Positions 18,480 to 28,800 of a stretch of 64,000 bases of DNA are shown in pieces. Location of the stretch: assembly GCF_017810075.1 (NCBI RefSeq), contig NZ_JADNYK010000004.1, positions 124,001-188,000 on the forward strand, written 5' to 3'. The translations under genes were made by a program, and so were the position numbers. The notes beneath the pieces are model-generated. The model saw only the letters and a program-made list of their open reading frames with translations. It did no database searches and had not been told where the DNA came from. This stretch comes from Pseudozobellia sp. WGM2. GTDB lineage: Bacteria; Bacteroidota; Bacteroidia; Flavobacteriales; Flavobacteriaceae. Numbering within the stretch: the stretch's first letter is position 1; every line of letters starts with the position of its first letter.

Positions 18480-19424
18480 ATGAGAACTTTATTACTTACA
18501 AAGAAGATTGCTTTTTTAGTCTTGATTATTTTTTCGCTTGCTGCCTGTAAAGAACAGGAAAATAGAGAGAAAATAGTTGTTACTGAAAATAATTCAGAAT
18601 CACAAGAACATCAAAAAAGGCCACTATCAAATAATTTTAAAAAATATTGGTATGCTGGCGATGCTGAAATTACGTCTTATAATCTACAGCAGGCCCGATA
18701 TGGTGAAACACGGGACGGCAAAGCCGTTCTTATCTACGTGACCGAACCATTTCTTGCACAGAAACAAGTAAAAGCTGACGGGTCGAACCCTGATAATATT
18801 CCTGTACTTAAGCTCAACGCTACTAAAAAATATTTGACCGGTATTTACCCCTACTCCATTATGAGTAGTTCATTTTATCCCGTTCATGATAACCAACATG
18901 CCATCAAGGTTTCTTTTTCTGCTCAAGAATGGTGTGGGCAAGTTTATGCTCAGCTCAATAATAGAGATAGTTTTCAAGTGATGTCACATTCCTATTTTGA
19001 GAGTGAGGCCGACCAAGAACTGGTTCTAGAAAAGAATATCTTGGAAAATGAACTTTGGAACAAAATTAGAATTGATCCACAGAACCTTCCAACGGGCGAA
19101 TTTAAAGTTATTCCTTCTTTAGAGTATATACGTCTTTCGCACAAAGAATTGAAACCCTACAAAGCTACTTTAACCTTAAACTCCAATGGTGAAATGAGTT
19201 CTTATGTAATTGATTATCCTGAACTTCAACGTTCATTGAAAATTACCTTCGTAAACACCTTTCCGTATGAGATAGAAGGTTGGACGGAAACTTTTACAAG
19301 TGGTTTTGGGGATAACGCCAAACAATTGACATCTTCAGCAACAAAAATCAACACAATAAAAACCCCTTACTGGAAGCAAAACGGAAATAAGGATTTATCT
19401 TTGCGCGATAGTTTAGGATTGTAA
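18480..19424 (+). CDS. Conserved lipoprotein of unknown function downstream of maf
   Basis: The 314-residue protein has a lipoprotein signal ending at LAAC and a polar linker, then a mostly beta-strand domain without catalytic motifs I can name. Visible landmarks are KKYWYAGDAEITSY, SFSAQEWCGQVYAQ and FVNTFPYEIEGW. Similar proteins beside maf in flavobacteria are, as I recall, sometimes labelled septum formation inhibitor; nothing in this sequence is Maf-like, so that name should not be copied. Its place between maf and a small MscS channel, 3 bases before the latter, suggests co-expression and possibly an envelope role. Confidence 0.75.
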   Translation: MRTLLLTKKIAFLVLIIFSLAACKEQENREKIVVTENNSESQEHQKRPLSNNFKKYWYAGDAEITSYNLQQARYGETRDGKAVLIYVTEPFLAQKQVKADGSNPDNIPVLKLNATKKYLTGIYPYSIMSSSFYPVHDNQHAIKVSFSAQEWCGQVYAQLNNRDSFQVMSHSYFESEADQELVLEKNILENELWNKIRIDPQNLPTGEFKVIPSLEYIRLSHKELKPYKATLTLNSNGEMSSYVIDYPELQRSLKITFVNTFPYEIEGWTETFTSGFGDNAKQLTSSATKINTIKTPYWKQNGNKDLSLRDSLGL

Positions 19425-19427
19425 TTT

Positions 19428-19973
19428 ATGGAAGATTTTATTGGCAGTTACAAACACGAAATTTTAGCCACGGTAATTACCTTGGTCATAATCTTAATTT
19501 TAAAATTTGTTAGTGATAAGGCCATTCACAAAATGGGTAAGATTAGCAATATTGTAGAAGCTAGAACCCTACTCATAACGAAATATGCTTCAGGATTGCT
19601 AACCCTAATCGGTCTAGTAGCCGTATCATTTATCTGGGGCGTGAACTTCAAAGAAGTAGGCCTCGTTTTTTCTTCTGTTTTTGCGGTTATCGGCGTCGCC
19701 CTTTTTGCGAGTTGGTCTATATTGAGTAATATTACGGCAGGGGTTATCTTGTTCTTCTCCTTTCCCTTTAAAATTGGGGATAGGGTCAAAATTCTTGACA
19801 AAGATATCGAATCAGAAGAACCTTATTTAATTGAAGATATAAAGGCCTTTCACATAAGTTTGCGTAAGGAAAATGGGGAGTTGTTGGTTTACCCCAATAA
19901 CCTGATGATGCAAAAAGCGGTCACCCTTATTTATAACCTTGAAAGTACCCCTGACGGTTCTGAAGAAGCTTAA
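19428..19973 (+). CDS. Small MscS-type mechanosensitive channel
   Basis: The 181-residue protein has three hydrophobic segments (about 13-30, 52-70 and 78-105). The last is the pore helix, running into the MscS beta domain motif FPFKIGDRVKIL. The beta domain ends near LLVYPNNLMMQKAV and the chain then stops, so the alpha-beta cytoplasmic vestibule domain of full MscS is missing. It would still form a pressure-relief or ion channel in the inner membrane. The gene follows the lipoprotein by 3 bases. Confidence 0.85.
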   Translation: MEDFIGSYKHEILATVITLVIILILKFVSDKAIHKMGKISNIVEARTLLITKYASGLLTLIGLVAVSFIWGVNFKEVGLVFSSVFAVIGVALFASWSILSNITAGVILFFSFPFKIGDRVKILDKDIESEEPYLIEDIKAFHISLRKENGELLVYPNNLMMQKAVTLIYNLESTPDGSEEA

Positions 19974-20058
19974 AAGGTTTTGTTTACTCTGAAGATTTTG
20001 ATTCATCAATTTTTTGTTAAAGAAGTTCTAAAAAAGTCTCTGAGCCCTTTAAACTTTC

Positions 20059-20066
20059 TATCTTTG
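20059..20066 (+). promoter_or_regulatory. Candidate -7 box for the PIG-L deacetylase operon
   Basis: TATCTTTG fits TAnnTTTG and lies 24 bases before the ATG at 20090. A convincing TTG at -33 is not seen. Confidence 0.45.
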
Positions 20067-20089
20067 GTTGTATACCTCAAACATAATAA

Positions 20090-22657
20090 ATGAGGGGTTA
20101 CATCAAAAAAACAACCAACACTATGCGTTATCTCTTAGTATTCGTTACCGGAATACTTTTCTCTCAGAATATCGCCTTTTCACAAGCTCCAGTTCAATAT
20201 TCATCTTCAGAAATTTATCATTCTTTACAGAAGTTAAACTTTCTTGGCACGGCTCTTTATGTAGCTGCACACCCCGATGATGAGAACACTAGGCTCATAT
20301 CGTACCTATCGAACGAAGTCAAGGCCAGAACGGGCTATTTATCTCTTACCAGAGGTGACGGCGGCCAAAACCTGATTGGCCCTGAATTAAGAGAATTATT
20401 AGGTGTTTTGCGTACCCAAGAACTTTTGGCCGCGAGACGAGTAGATGGTGGCGAGCAATTTTTTTCTAGGGCGAACGATTTTGGTTATTCAAAACACCCT
20501 GATGAAACCCTAGAAATTTGGAATAAAGACGATGTACTTGGTGATGTTGTTTGGGCCATAAGAAAATTCAAGCCCGATGTGATCATAAATCGTTTCGACC
20601 ATCGAAGCCCAGGTAGTACACATGGCCACCACACTGCATCAGCTATGTTAAGTGTAGAAGCTTTTGATTTGGCCAACGAAGCAAACTCCTATACCGATCA
20701 ACTTGAGCATACTGATCTTTGGCAACCCAAAAGAATCTTTTTCAATACTTCTTGGTGGTTCTATGGAAGTGAAGAAAAATTTCGAAAAGCCGATAAATCT
20801 AACTTGCTAAACTTAGATATCGGCGTTTATTATCCTATTTTAGGTAGTTCCAACAACGAAATTGCCGCTTTGGCGAGTAGCCAACACCTTTGCCAAGGTT
20901 TTGGGCGTTTATCACAGCGTGGCACCGAAAATGAATATATCGAGTTGCTAAAAGGTGACCTGCCTAAAGATAAAAGCAATATTTTCGACGGAATCGATAC
21001 ATCTTGGTCAAGAATCGAAGGCGGCAAAGCTATTGGCGAACTTTTATACCCTATTGAAACCAATTTCAATTTTAAAAACCCGACCGAACACCTACCTGAC
21101 CTTCTGAAGGCTTACAACCTTTTGCAGAATACTTCCGATGAGCATTGGAAAACATTCAAATCAAAAGAAATCAAAGATTTAATCAGTCAAATTACCGGTC
21201 TTTATCTCGAAGCTTCTTCAACTACATCCTCAAGTAATCCGGGAGGTGAAATCAAAATAAATATTGAAGCTGTCAATCGCAGTAAAGCCAACATCGTACT
21301 GAAATCGATCAATATCAATCCGACTCAAAACGAACTATCTCCATCAATCACGCTTAGCCCGAATAAAAAAGAAAATTTTGAATTGAGTATTGAACTTCCG
21401 AATTCCACCAAATATACCAGCCCATATTGGTTGAAAGAAAAGGGCAGTCTGGGCATGTATCGGGTAGATGACCAAACACTTATCGGAAAACCGGAAACAC
21501 CGCGTGCGCTTTATGCCCAATTTGAACTGGATTTTGATGGAACCTCTTTAACATTTGTCAAGCCTATTAACTATCGCTTTGCAAAACCTGATAAAGGAGA
21601 ACTATTTCAACCTTTTGAAGTACTTCCTAAAGCTACGGCAAGTATAGCGGATAAGGTTCTGATTTTTGCCGATGGACAATCAAAAAGAATTCCCGTTACA
21701 ATTACTGCACACACTAAGAATGTAAAAGGTACAGTTCAACTAAAGCATACCGAGGGGTGGGAGCTTGAGACAAAATCCGAATCTTTCGAAATCAATAAAG
21801 AAGGAGACTCTCAAACCATTTATTTTACCCTAGCACCGCCAAAAGACGAAAATCAAGGTAAGATAGAACCCGTTCTTACATTAGATGGCCAGACCGTAAA
21901 TAATGAACTGGTGACTATCGATTATGGGCATATACCGAAACAAAGTATACTTCTACCTTCTGAGGTCAAAGTAGTTCGATTGAATATTCAGAAAAATGGA
22001 GAGCATATTGGCTATATCGTAGGTGCGGGAGATAAAGTACCTGAAAGTCTTAAGCAAATTGGCTACATTGTTCATACCGTTTCACCAGAAGCCATTTCTA
22101 AAGGCTCTCTTGATAAATATGATGCAGTGGTAGTGGGTATTCGAGCTTATAACGTAATCGATGAATTGAAGTTTAAACAACGTTATTTATTCGATTACGT
22201 AAGTAACGGAGGTAATCTTGTGATTCAATATAATACCGCTGGTCGATGGAGCAAACAGTTTGAAAACATATCTCCGTACCCATTGACCCTTTCTCGTGAT
22301 CGGGTAACCGATGAAAATTCGGCTGTAGACATTCTTGCGAAAGACCATGCCGTAATCAATAGTCCCAATACGATTTCTACCTCTGATTTTGATGGGTGGG
22401 TGCAAGAACGGGGGCTTTACTTCCCCAATCAATGGGCTAAAGAATTTACCCCTATATTGTCGATGAAAGATGCTGGCGAAAGCGCAAAAAGAGGTAGTTT
22501 GTTGATTGCACCTTATGGTAGGGGAAATTATATTTATACGGGCCTAAGTTTCTTTAGAGAACTGCCTGCCGGGGTACCGGGAGCTTACAAACTGTTCGCA
22601 AATATACTTTCATTAGAAAAGAACGAATTAACTTCACAATCTGATATAAAAGGATAA
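20090..22657 (+). CDS. Secreted PIG-L/LmbE-family deacetylase, large multidomain form
   Basis: The 855-residue exported protein starts with a signal peptide ending IAFSQA; ATG 20123 is an alternative start giving a shorter signal. The N-terminal zinc deacetylase domain carries H61-PDDEN, RGDGGQN and the distal histidine motif HGHHTAS. A middle beta region (about 380-620) looks like immunoglobulin-type or NPCBM-like linkers. The C-terminal part (about 660-840) resembles a flavodoxin/amidotransferase-like fold (YDAVVVGIRAYNV and GGNLVIQYNT). It probably removes acyl groups from an amino sugar or glycan. It leads a set with a tiny membrane peptide and a symporter, suggesting cleavage followed by uptake. 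Confidence 0.85.
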   Translation: MRGYIKKTTNTMRYLLVFVTGILFSQNIAFSQAPVQYSSSEIYHSLQKLNFLGTALYVAAHPDDENTRLISYLSNEVKARTGYLSLTRGDGGQNLIGPELRELLGVLRTQELLAARRVDGGEQFFSRANDFGYSKHPDETLEIWNKDDVLGDVVWAIRKFKPDVIINRFDHRSPGSTHGHHTASAMLSVEAFDLANEANSYTDQLEHTDLWQPKRIFFNTSWWFYGSEEKFRKADKSNLLNLDIGVYYPILGSSNNEIAALASSQHLCQGFGRLSQRGTENEYIELLKGDLPKDKSNIFDGIDTSWSRIEGGKAIGELLYPIETNFNFKNPTEHLPDLLKAYNLLQNTSDEHWKTFKSKEIKDLISQITGLYLEASSTTSSSNPGGEIKINIEAVNRSKANIVLKSININPTQNELSPSITLSPNKKENFELSIELPNSTKYTSPYWLKEKGSLGMYRVDDQTLIGKPETPRALYAQFELDFDGTSLTFVKPINYRFAKPDKGELFQPFEVLPKATASIADKVLIFADGQSKRIPVTITAHTKNVKGTVQLKHTEGWELETKSESFEINKEGDSQTIYFTLAPPKDENQGKIEPVLTLDGQTVNNELVTIDYGHIPKQSILLPSEVKVVRLNIQKNGEHIGYIVGAGDKVPESLKQIGYIVHTVSPEAISKGSLDKYDAVVVGIRAYNVIDELKFKQRYLFDYVSNGGNLVIQYNTAGRWSKQFENISPYPLTLSRDRVTDENSAVDILAKDHAVINSPNTISTSDFDGWVQERGLYFPNQWAKEFTPILSMKDAGESAKRGSLLIAPYGRGNYIYTGLSFFRELPAGVPGAYKLFANILSLEKNELTSQSDIKG

Positions 22658-22658
22658 A

Positions 22659-22760
22659 ATGCTCGATAAATTCAACTGGAAAAAAGAATACACCATTGTT
22701 TTAGTATTGAACATTATCTATGTTTTATTCTTTTGCTATTTAATGATATCCTATAAATAA
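22659..22760 (+). CDS. 33-residue single-helix membrane peptide
   Basis: An ATG two bases after the deacetylase stop codon opens a 33-codon frame ending TAA at 22760, and the symporter ATG follows at 22762. The peptide starts MLDKFNWKKEY, has one hydrophobic helix of about 20 residues (TIVLVLNIIYVLFFCYLMIS) and ends YK. Charged N-terminus, membrane helix and exact fit between two genes support a real coding sequence. By analogy with small partners of other sodium symporters it may be an accessory subunit; that role is inference. Confidence 0.6.
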   Translation: MLDKFNWKKEYTIVLVLNIIYVLFFCYLMISYK

Positions 22761-22761
22761 T

Positions 22762-24501
22762 ATGGGAATTTTAGATTGGATCATATTATCGGGTACCCTT
22801 CTGTTTATCGTAGCCTATGGCGTATGGCGCACTAGGGGCAGTAAAAATGTTAGTGATTATGTAGGTGGTGGCAAAGATGCCAAATGGTGGACAATAGGTC
22901 TTTCTGTGATGGCGACACAGGCAAGTGCCATAACTTTTCTTTCGACTCCGGGCCAGGCGTTTCATGACGGTATGGGTTTCGTGCAATTCTATCTAGGTTT
23001 GCCTCTAGCCATGATTATTATTTGTCTGGTATTTGTTCCCATCTATCATCGTTTAAAAGTCTATACCGCTTATGAATTTCTTGAAAGCCGCTTTGATTTA
23101 AAAACAAGGTCTCTTGCTGCGATACTGTTTTTGCTACAAAGGGGATTGGCGGCAGGTATAACGATTTATGCACCCTCGATAATTCTATCGGCCGTCTTAG
23201 GGTGGGATTTGCGAACATTGAATATTATTATCGGGGTATTGGTCATTATTTATACCGTTTCAGGAGGAACCAAAGCGGTAAGTGTCACCCAAAAACAGCA
23301 GATGTTCATTATAATGACAGGAATGTTCATCACTTTCTTTTTTATACTAGGCCATCTGCCTGCGGACATTAATCTTAGCAAGGCTCTAAAAATTGCCGGT
23401 GCCACCGATAAACTAGATATTCTAGATTTTAGTTTTGATCCTAAAAGCAGATATACCTTTTGGAGCGGAATCACTGGAGGACTCTTTTTAGCCCTAGCAT
23501 ATTTCGGAACTGACCAGAGTCAGGTTCAGCGTTATCTTTCGGGCAAATCGGTTCGGGAAAGTCAACTGGGTTTGGTTTTTAATGGTATTTTTAAAATACC
23601 CATGCAATTTTTCATACTTCTTGTAGGTGTCATGGTTTTCGTTTTTTACCAATACAATCCTTCCCCATTAAATTTTAATCCTGCCGCAACTGAAGCGGTA
23701 ATGGAATCTAATTTGTCAAAAGATTATATTATTCTACAAGAAGGACAGGCAGAACTTGAGGAAGCCAAAAAAATAGCTCAAAATAAGTTTTCAACTGCTC
23801 TAGAGCTAAAGGAATACACCGCAGTAGAAGATGCCAAACAGCAAATAATAAACCTTAATATTAAAGACAGTACCAACAGGGCAGCGGCCAAGGCACTTAT
23901 TAAAGAAGCTGATGATTTAGTCGAAACGAACGATAAGGATTATGTCTTTATTCATTTCATTTTAAATAACCTACCAAAGGGATTAATAGGTCTACTCTTA
24001 GCTGTTATACTCTCAGCTGCTATGTCTTCCACGGCATCAGAACTTAATGCTTTGGGTACAATAACCGCTTTAGACCTTTATCGCCGAAATAAGAAAGAGC
24101 AACTTCCTGAAAATCATTATGTGACTTCGACAAAGATTTTTACTCTGATCTGGGGGGTGTTGGCAATCATAATTGCCAGTTTCGCCAGCCTTTTTGACAA
24201 CCTCATTCAACTCGTGAATATTATCGGATCAATATTCTATGGTAATGTTCTAGGTATTTTTCTATTGGCATTCTTCTTTAAGTTTGTCAAAGGCAATGCA
24301 GTCTTCTTCGCTGCCATTCTTACGCAGCTGATCATTTTTGTTTTGTTTTACACTTTAATTTTTATACATCCTACAGGTGATGAGAAATTGGGTTACCTTT
24401 GGTTGAACTTTATAGGCTCTGCCCTTGTAATCATTATTTCACTTGCTTTTGAAGGGTTTGACCGATTTCTACGCAATTCCCCTGTAAATAATTCCGAATA
24501 A
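22762..24501 (+). CDS. Sodium:solute symporter (SSS family)
   Basis: The 579-residue inner-membrane protein has about 13-14 hydrophobic segments and SSS motifs: GGGKDAKWWTIGLSVMATQ near the start, the sodium-site region YTVSGGTKAVSVTQKQQ and YFGTDQSQVQRYLSGKS in the middle, and AMSSTASELNALGT later. A soluble helical insert of about 80 residues (about 320-400) between membrane segments is common in Bacteroidota members. It likely imports the product of the upstream deacetylase, a sugar or sugar derivative, with Na+. The specific substrate cannot be read. Confidence 0.92.
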   Translation: MGILDWIILSGTLLFIVAYGVWRTRGSKNVSDYVGGGKDAKWWTIGLSVMATQASAITFLSTPGQAFHDGMGFVQFYLGLPLAMIIICLVFVPIYHRLKVYTAYEFLESRFDLKTRSLAAILFLLQRGLAAGITIYAPSIILSAVLGWDLRTLNIIIGVLVIIYTVSGGTKAVSVTQKQQMFIIMTGMFITFFFILGHLPADINLSKALKIAGATDKLDILDFSFDPKSRYTFWSGITGGLFLALAYFGTDQSQVQRYLSGKSVRESQLGLVFNGIFKIPMQFFILLVGVMVFVFYQYNPSPLNFNPAATEAVMESNLSKDYIILQEGQAELEEAKKIAQNKFSTALELKEYTAVEDAKQQIINLNIKDSTNRAAAKALIKEADDLVETNDKDYVFIHFILNNLPKGLIGLLLAVILSAAMSSTASELNALGTITALDLYRRNKKEQLPENHYVTSTKIFTLIWGVLAIIIASFASLFDNLIQLVNIIGSIFYGNVLGIFLLAFFFKFVKGNAVFFAAILTQLIIFVLFYTLIFIHPTGDEKLGYLWLNFIGSALVIIISLAFEGFDRFLRNSPVNNSE

Positions 24502-24560
24502 CAATGATTAAATTATTTATTTCAAAATTAAAGAGCCTTTATTTTTGATTTTCGTTAAAA

Positions 24561-24592
24561 TTGAATTTTACTTTATTATATAATTATCTTTG
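24561..24592 (+). promoter_or_regulatory. Promoter of the LacI-family regulator
   Basis: TTG at 24561 and TATCTTTG at 24585-24592 are separated by 21 bases, matching the Bacteroidota promoter form TTG-N17-23-TAnnTTTG. Transcription would begin near 24599, leaving a leader of about 50 bases. Confidence 0.6.
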
Positions 24593-24649
24593 AAGGTTGT
24601 GAACTATATCGATTTCGTCGATTCATACACTAACCAGTTTCAACTTTAA

Positions 24650-25690
24650 ATGACCAAGAAGAAATACACGATAAAGGATATCGCGCAAATGGCGGGTGTT
24701 TCAAAGGGCACTGTTGATCGGGTTCTTCATAAGAGAGGTAAAGTCTCAGAAGACGCCCATCATAGGGTAAAAACGATATTAAACCAAATAGACTATCAGC
24801 CAAATCCTATAGCCCGTAACTTAAAAAAGAACAAGATTTACCGAATCTGCGTACTTATGCCCGATTGGCGCATAGACCCCTATTGGGAACCTGCAGAACA
24901 AGGTATTCAACAAGCTATAGAAGAGTTCAAACCTTTTGGTGTAACAGTTGACAAATTTTTCTACCATCCACATGAAATACAATCCTTTGTTACCAAAGCT
25001 AATGACATCTTAAATTCTACACCAGATGTACTTGTGATGGTACCCCTTTTTCAAGAAGAATCTATCAAAATTCTAGAAGAGTGTAGAGAAAAGAATATCA
25101 GGGTTGCTTTATTTAACAATCACATCAACACCTTAAACAATGAGATTTTCGTTGGACAGGACCTTTACCAAAGTGGTAAAGTGGCAGCAGGGCTAATCGA
25201 CAAAGTATCGAGATGTAATGCTAAAATTGTCGTTGCCCATCTTGACAAAGAGGCCCATATGGAGCTCAAAGAAAATGGTTTCAAGTCTTACTTTGAAGAA
25301 AAAAAACATTCTCAGATAAACCTGATAAGTCAATCTTTTCACACGGATAACGATGAAAAATTCAACAGCGATGTATCTGCCTTTTTAGAACTGCATCAAG
25401 ATATATGTGCAATTTTCATCACAAATTCAAAAGCGCATAAGCTTATTGGTCAAATAAAAAGAAGTAATTCTAAAATCACAGTTGTTGGTTATGACTTACT
25501 TGAAGAAAATATCGATTGTCTTCGAAAAGGTCAAATTGAGTTTTTAATTCATCAAAAACCAAAAAGACAGGCTTATCTAGGCATTTGTTATTTTGTTGAA
25601 TATTTTTTATTCGGTAAAGAAGTTCCAACTCGTATGCTCCTTCCCATTGACATTATTACTTCAGAAAATGTGGGCTACTATTTAGACTAA
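24650..25690 (+). CDS. LacI-family transcriptional regulator
   Basis: The 346-residue protein opens with a LacI helix-turn-helix (YTIKDIAQMAGVSKGTVDRV, residues about 6-25) and the hinge motif YQPNPIARNLKK. A periplasmic-binding-protein-type sensor domain (about 65-345) follows, as in sugar-responsive regulators. It lies directly upstream of the SusC gene in the same direction. A perfect palindrome of LacI-operator type (25755-25768) separates the two, so it very probably controls the SusCD locus and perhaps itself. The inducer is unknown, presumably a sugar or a derivative imported by the locus. Confidence 0.92.
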   Translation: MTKKKYTIKDIAQMAGVSKGTVDRVLHKRGKVSEDAHHRVKTILNQIDYQPNPIARNLKKNKIYRICVLMPDWRIDPYWEPAEQGIQQAIEEFKPFGVTVDKFFYHPHEIQSFVTKANDILNSTPDVLVMVPLFQEESIKILEECREKNIRVALFNNHINTLNNEIFVGQDLYQSGKVAAGLIDKVSRCNAKIVVAHLDKEAHMELKENGFKSYFEEKKHSQINLISQSFHTDNDEKFNSDVSAFLELHQDICAIFITNSKAHKLIGQIKRSNSKITVVGYDLLEENIDCLRKGQIEFLIHQKPKRQAYLGICYFVEYFLFGKEVPTRMLLPIDIITSENVGYYLD

Positions 25691-25754
25691 AATAAAAGTA
25701 AGAAAAGTCTATTGCGGAATTGCCAGATTAGACATCCGTTTTTTGCTAAGTCAG

Positions 25755-25768
25755 TGTGTTCGAACACA
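25755..25768. promoter_or_regulatory. Palindromic operator for the LacI-family regulator
   Basis: TGTGTTCGAACACA is a perfect 14-base palindrome with a central CG, the hallmark of LacI-family operators. It lies between the regulator gene and SusC, about 97 bases before the SusC start. Confidence 0.7.
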
Positions 25769-25864
25769 TTTTGGGCTATTTCTACTTGTGTAATTAAAAT
25801 TTTAGTTTAAATTCACCTAACCTTAAGAAAATGTTAAACTAACTTCTTGCTAAAAATCAACATT

Positions 25865-28800
25865 ATGATTAAAAAACTAATTGTATTTTTTGCGTTTATT
25901 CTTGGGACAATCCCATTGCTAGCGCAAAACGAAACTGTAACCGGTACGGTTACCGATGCAACGGATGGGTTTCCCCTTCCCGGTGTAAATGTTTTAGTTC
26001 AAGGTACCACAAACGGTACCCAAACAGATTTTGATGGTAACTACTCCATCGAAGCTGCGGAGGGCGATATACTTGTCTTCTCTTATCTAGGTACAAAAAG
26101 CCAAAGTGCAACAGTCGGTTCCTCCAAAGTTATTAATGTAGCGATGGAAGAAGATGCCAGTCAACTTGACGAGGTAGTTGTGACGGCACTAGGTATTAAG
26201 AGAGAGGAAAAAACTTTGACCTACGCCCAACAAACTGTGAAGTCTGATGAATTGACAAAAACTCGTGATCCGAACTTTATGAATGCACTATCGGGTAAAA
26301 CGGCTGGTGTCGAAATCAAAAAGAGTAGTTCTGGTGCTGGTGGTTCAACAAAAGTTCTTTTAAGAGGTAGCAAATCATTAGAGGGAGACAGTTCTCCCCT
26401 CTTCGTGATCGATGGTGTACCCATTGCTAACAATAGAGGTAGCCAACCCGGCATGTGGGGCGGTACAGATAGTGGCGACGGTCTTTCGGCTATTAACCCT
26501 GATGATATTGAAAGTATTAGCGTACTCCGTGGGGCCAATGCTGCTGTTCTTTATGGTAGTCAAGGGGCCAATGGTGTTGTAGTTATTACAACCAAAAGCG
26601 GCAAATCAGGTAAGACTACTGTCAATTTCAACAGTAGCTACACTTTCGAGCATTATTTAGAATTACCAGATTTACAATTTAAATATGGTTCTGAAGGCGG
26701 AGCGAAAGAAAGTTGGTCAACCAGTGCAGGAAATTATGATGATTCTTATGTGGAGAACTTTTTTCAAACAGGTCATAATTTCAATAATTCCGTTAGCGTA
26801 AGTGGTGGTAATGAAAAAACGCAGGCATATTTTTCATATGGCAATATTAGAGCATCTGGTATTACCCCCTCAAACACATATGATAAGCACAATTTTACGT
26901 TTAAGCAGTCTACCAAATTATTTAATGACAAGGTAACAGTCACTTCTAACGTAATAATGGCTCAAGAGGAATCAGAAAATAGATTGCCATCAGGTTATTA
27001 TTTAAACCCCTTAACAGGTCTTTATTTCTTTCCTAGGGACCAAAATTTCAACCAGTACAAAGAAAATTATGAGGTTTTTGACGGAACACGTAATATCATG
27101 TCGCAAAACTGGTTTGTTTCGGATCACCATCAATCCAACCCATACTGGATTATCAATAAGCAACCTCTCACTTCCGATACCAAACGTGTTATAGGCAACC
27201 TTTCTTTGAAATATGATATATTAGACAACCTTAGCTTACAGGTAAGGGGAAGTGTAGATTATGCCTCTAAACTTAATGAGCAAAGACACGCGGCCACGTC
27301 CAACTCTACAAATGTACACGCCAATGGAGCGTGGAATTATAGTAAGACCGAAGATCAATTACATTATACCGATGCTATTTTATCTTATAATACAAATTTA
27401 ACCGATGACATCACCCTAAATGCTGTACTGGGGGCAAGTTACCAAAAAAGCGAATATGGCACAGGAGTTCGAGTTGGTAGAGATGGTGCTGGTTCTGGCA
27501 CACTTGGGCTAATTTATCCTAATGAATTTAATTTTCAGAATTTGCCGACAAATGTTCTTGTAGAATCGACTACTAGCGGTACTATAATTAAGGAAGGAGT
27601 ATTCTTCAATGGCCAATTTGGTTATAAGGACATGTTATTCTTTGATTTTTCAGGAAGAAATGATTGGGCCTCTACCCTAGCATTAACAGGAAATGATTCA
27701 TATTTCTATCCTGCTCTGGGCTTAACAGCTTTAATTGACCAAATGATAACTCTTCCCGAAGCAATAAGCTTTGCAAAATTACGTGGGTCTTGGACACAGG
27801 TCGGAAATGAAGTGCCATGGAATCTTATCGCGCCAAGCAATTCAATAGTAGGCTCTTTAGGTGACTTGCAAAGACAGACCCAAACACCCTTTTTTGATGC
27901 CAAACCAGAAATAATTACAAGTTGGGAAATTGGTTTTGATTTACGTTTTCTTCAAAATCGCTTAGGTCTTGATTTCACTTATTATGATATAACTAGTAAT
28001 GATCAATTCTTAAGAGCTGATCTAAATGAGTCAGATAGCCAAGGTGGGTATACACAAGCTTACATAAACACAGGTGAAATTACTAATAAAGGTCTTGAAA
28101 TCACCTTAAATACCACTCCTATTCAAAATGAAAACTTAGAATGGAACTCATCTTTAAACTTTACTACCAACAAAAATAAAATAGTTGATATAGGCCCCGA
28201 TGATTCTAAGTTCTATAATTTGGGAACATCTGAAGGATACTATTCTCGCTTATACGAAGGAGGTTCATATAATGACCTTTATGTTATAATGTTCGATAGA
28301 GATGAACAGGGTAGAATCAAATTTCAAAATGGTACACCTGTTAAACTAACCGAGCCGGAATTAGCAGGAAATCTTGATCCGAAATGGAGTTTAGGTTGGA
28401 ACAATAGTGTTTCTTACAAAAGACTCTCCTTAGGGGTGCTAATAAATGCAAAGTTTGGAGGTAAGGTATTCAGCCAAACAGAATCTTTATTTGACGGCTA
28501 TGGTGTTTCGCAGAGAACTGCTGATGCCAGAGACGCAGGAGAAGTGATAGTTGATGGGGTAGATATTGATTCTGGCAATGCAGTAACAAGTGTTGATCCT
28601 GAAACTTGGTACAATGCTATTGGCAATAGAACGCCTATAGGAGAAAACTATGTTTATGATCGAACCAATATAAAATTAAGTCAGTTTTCTCTGGGTTATA
28701 ATTTTGATTTATCGAACTCTTCGTTACCGATTAAGGCTGCGAGCCTATCCTTTATAGGAAATAACCTCTTATTTATTTATAAAGACGCACCTTTTGACCC

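Noticed and set aside
26221-26538. 105-codon minus-strand frame inside SusC
   Set aside because: Antisense shadow of the conserved plug domain, Pro/Ser/Leu-rich and without family features.
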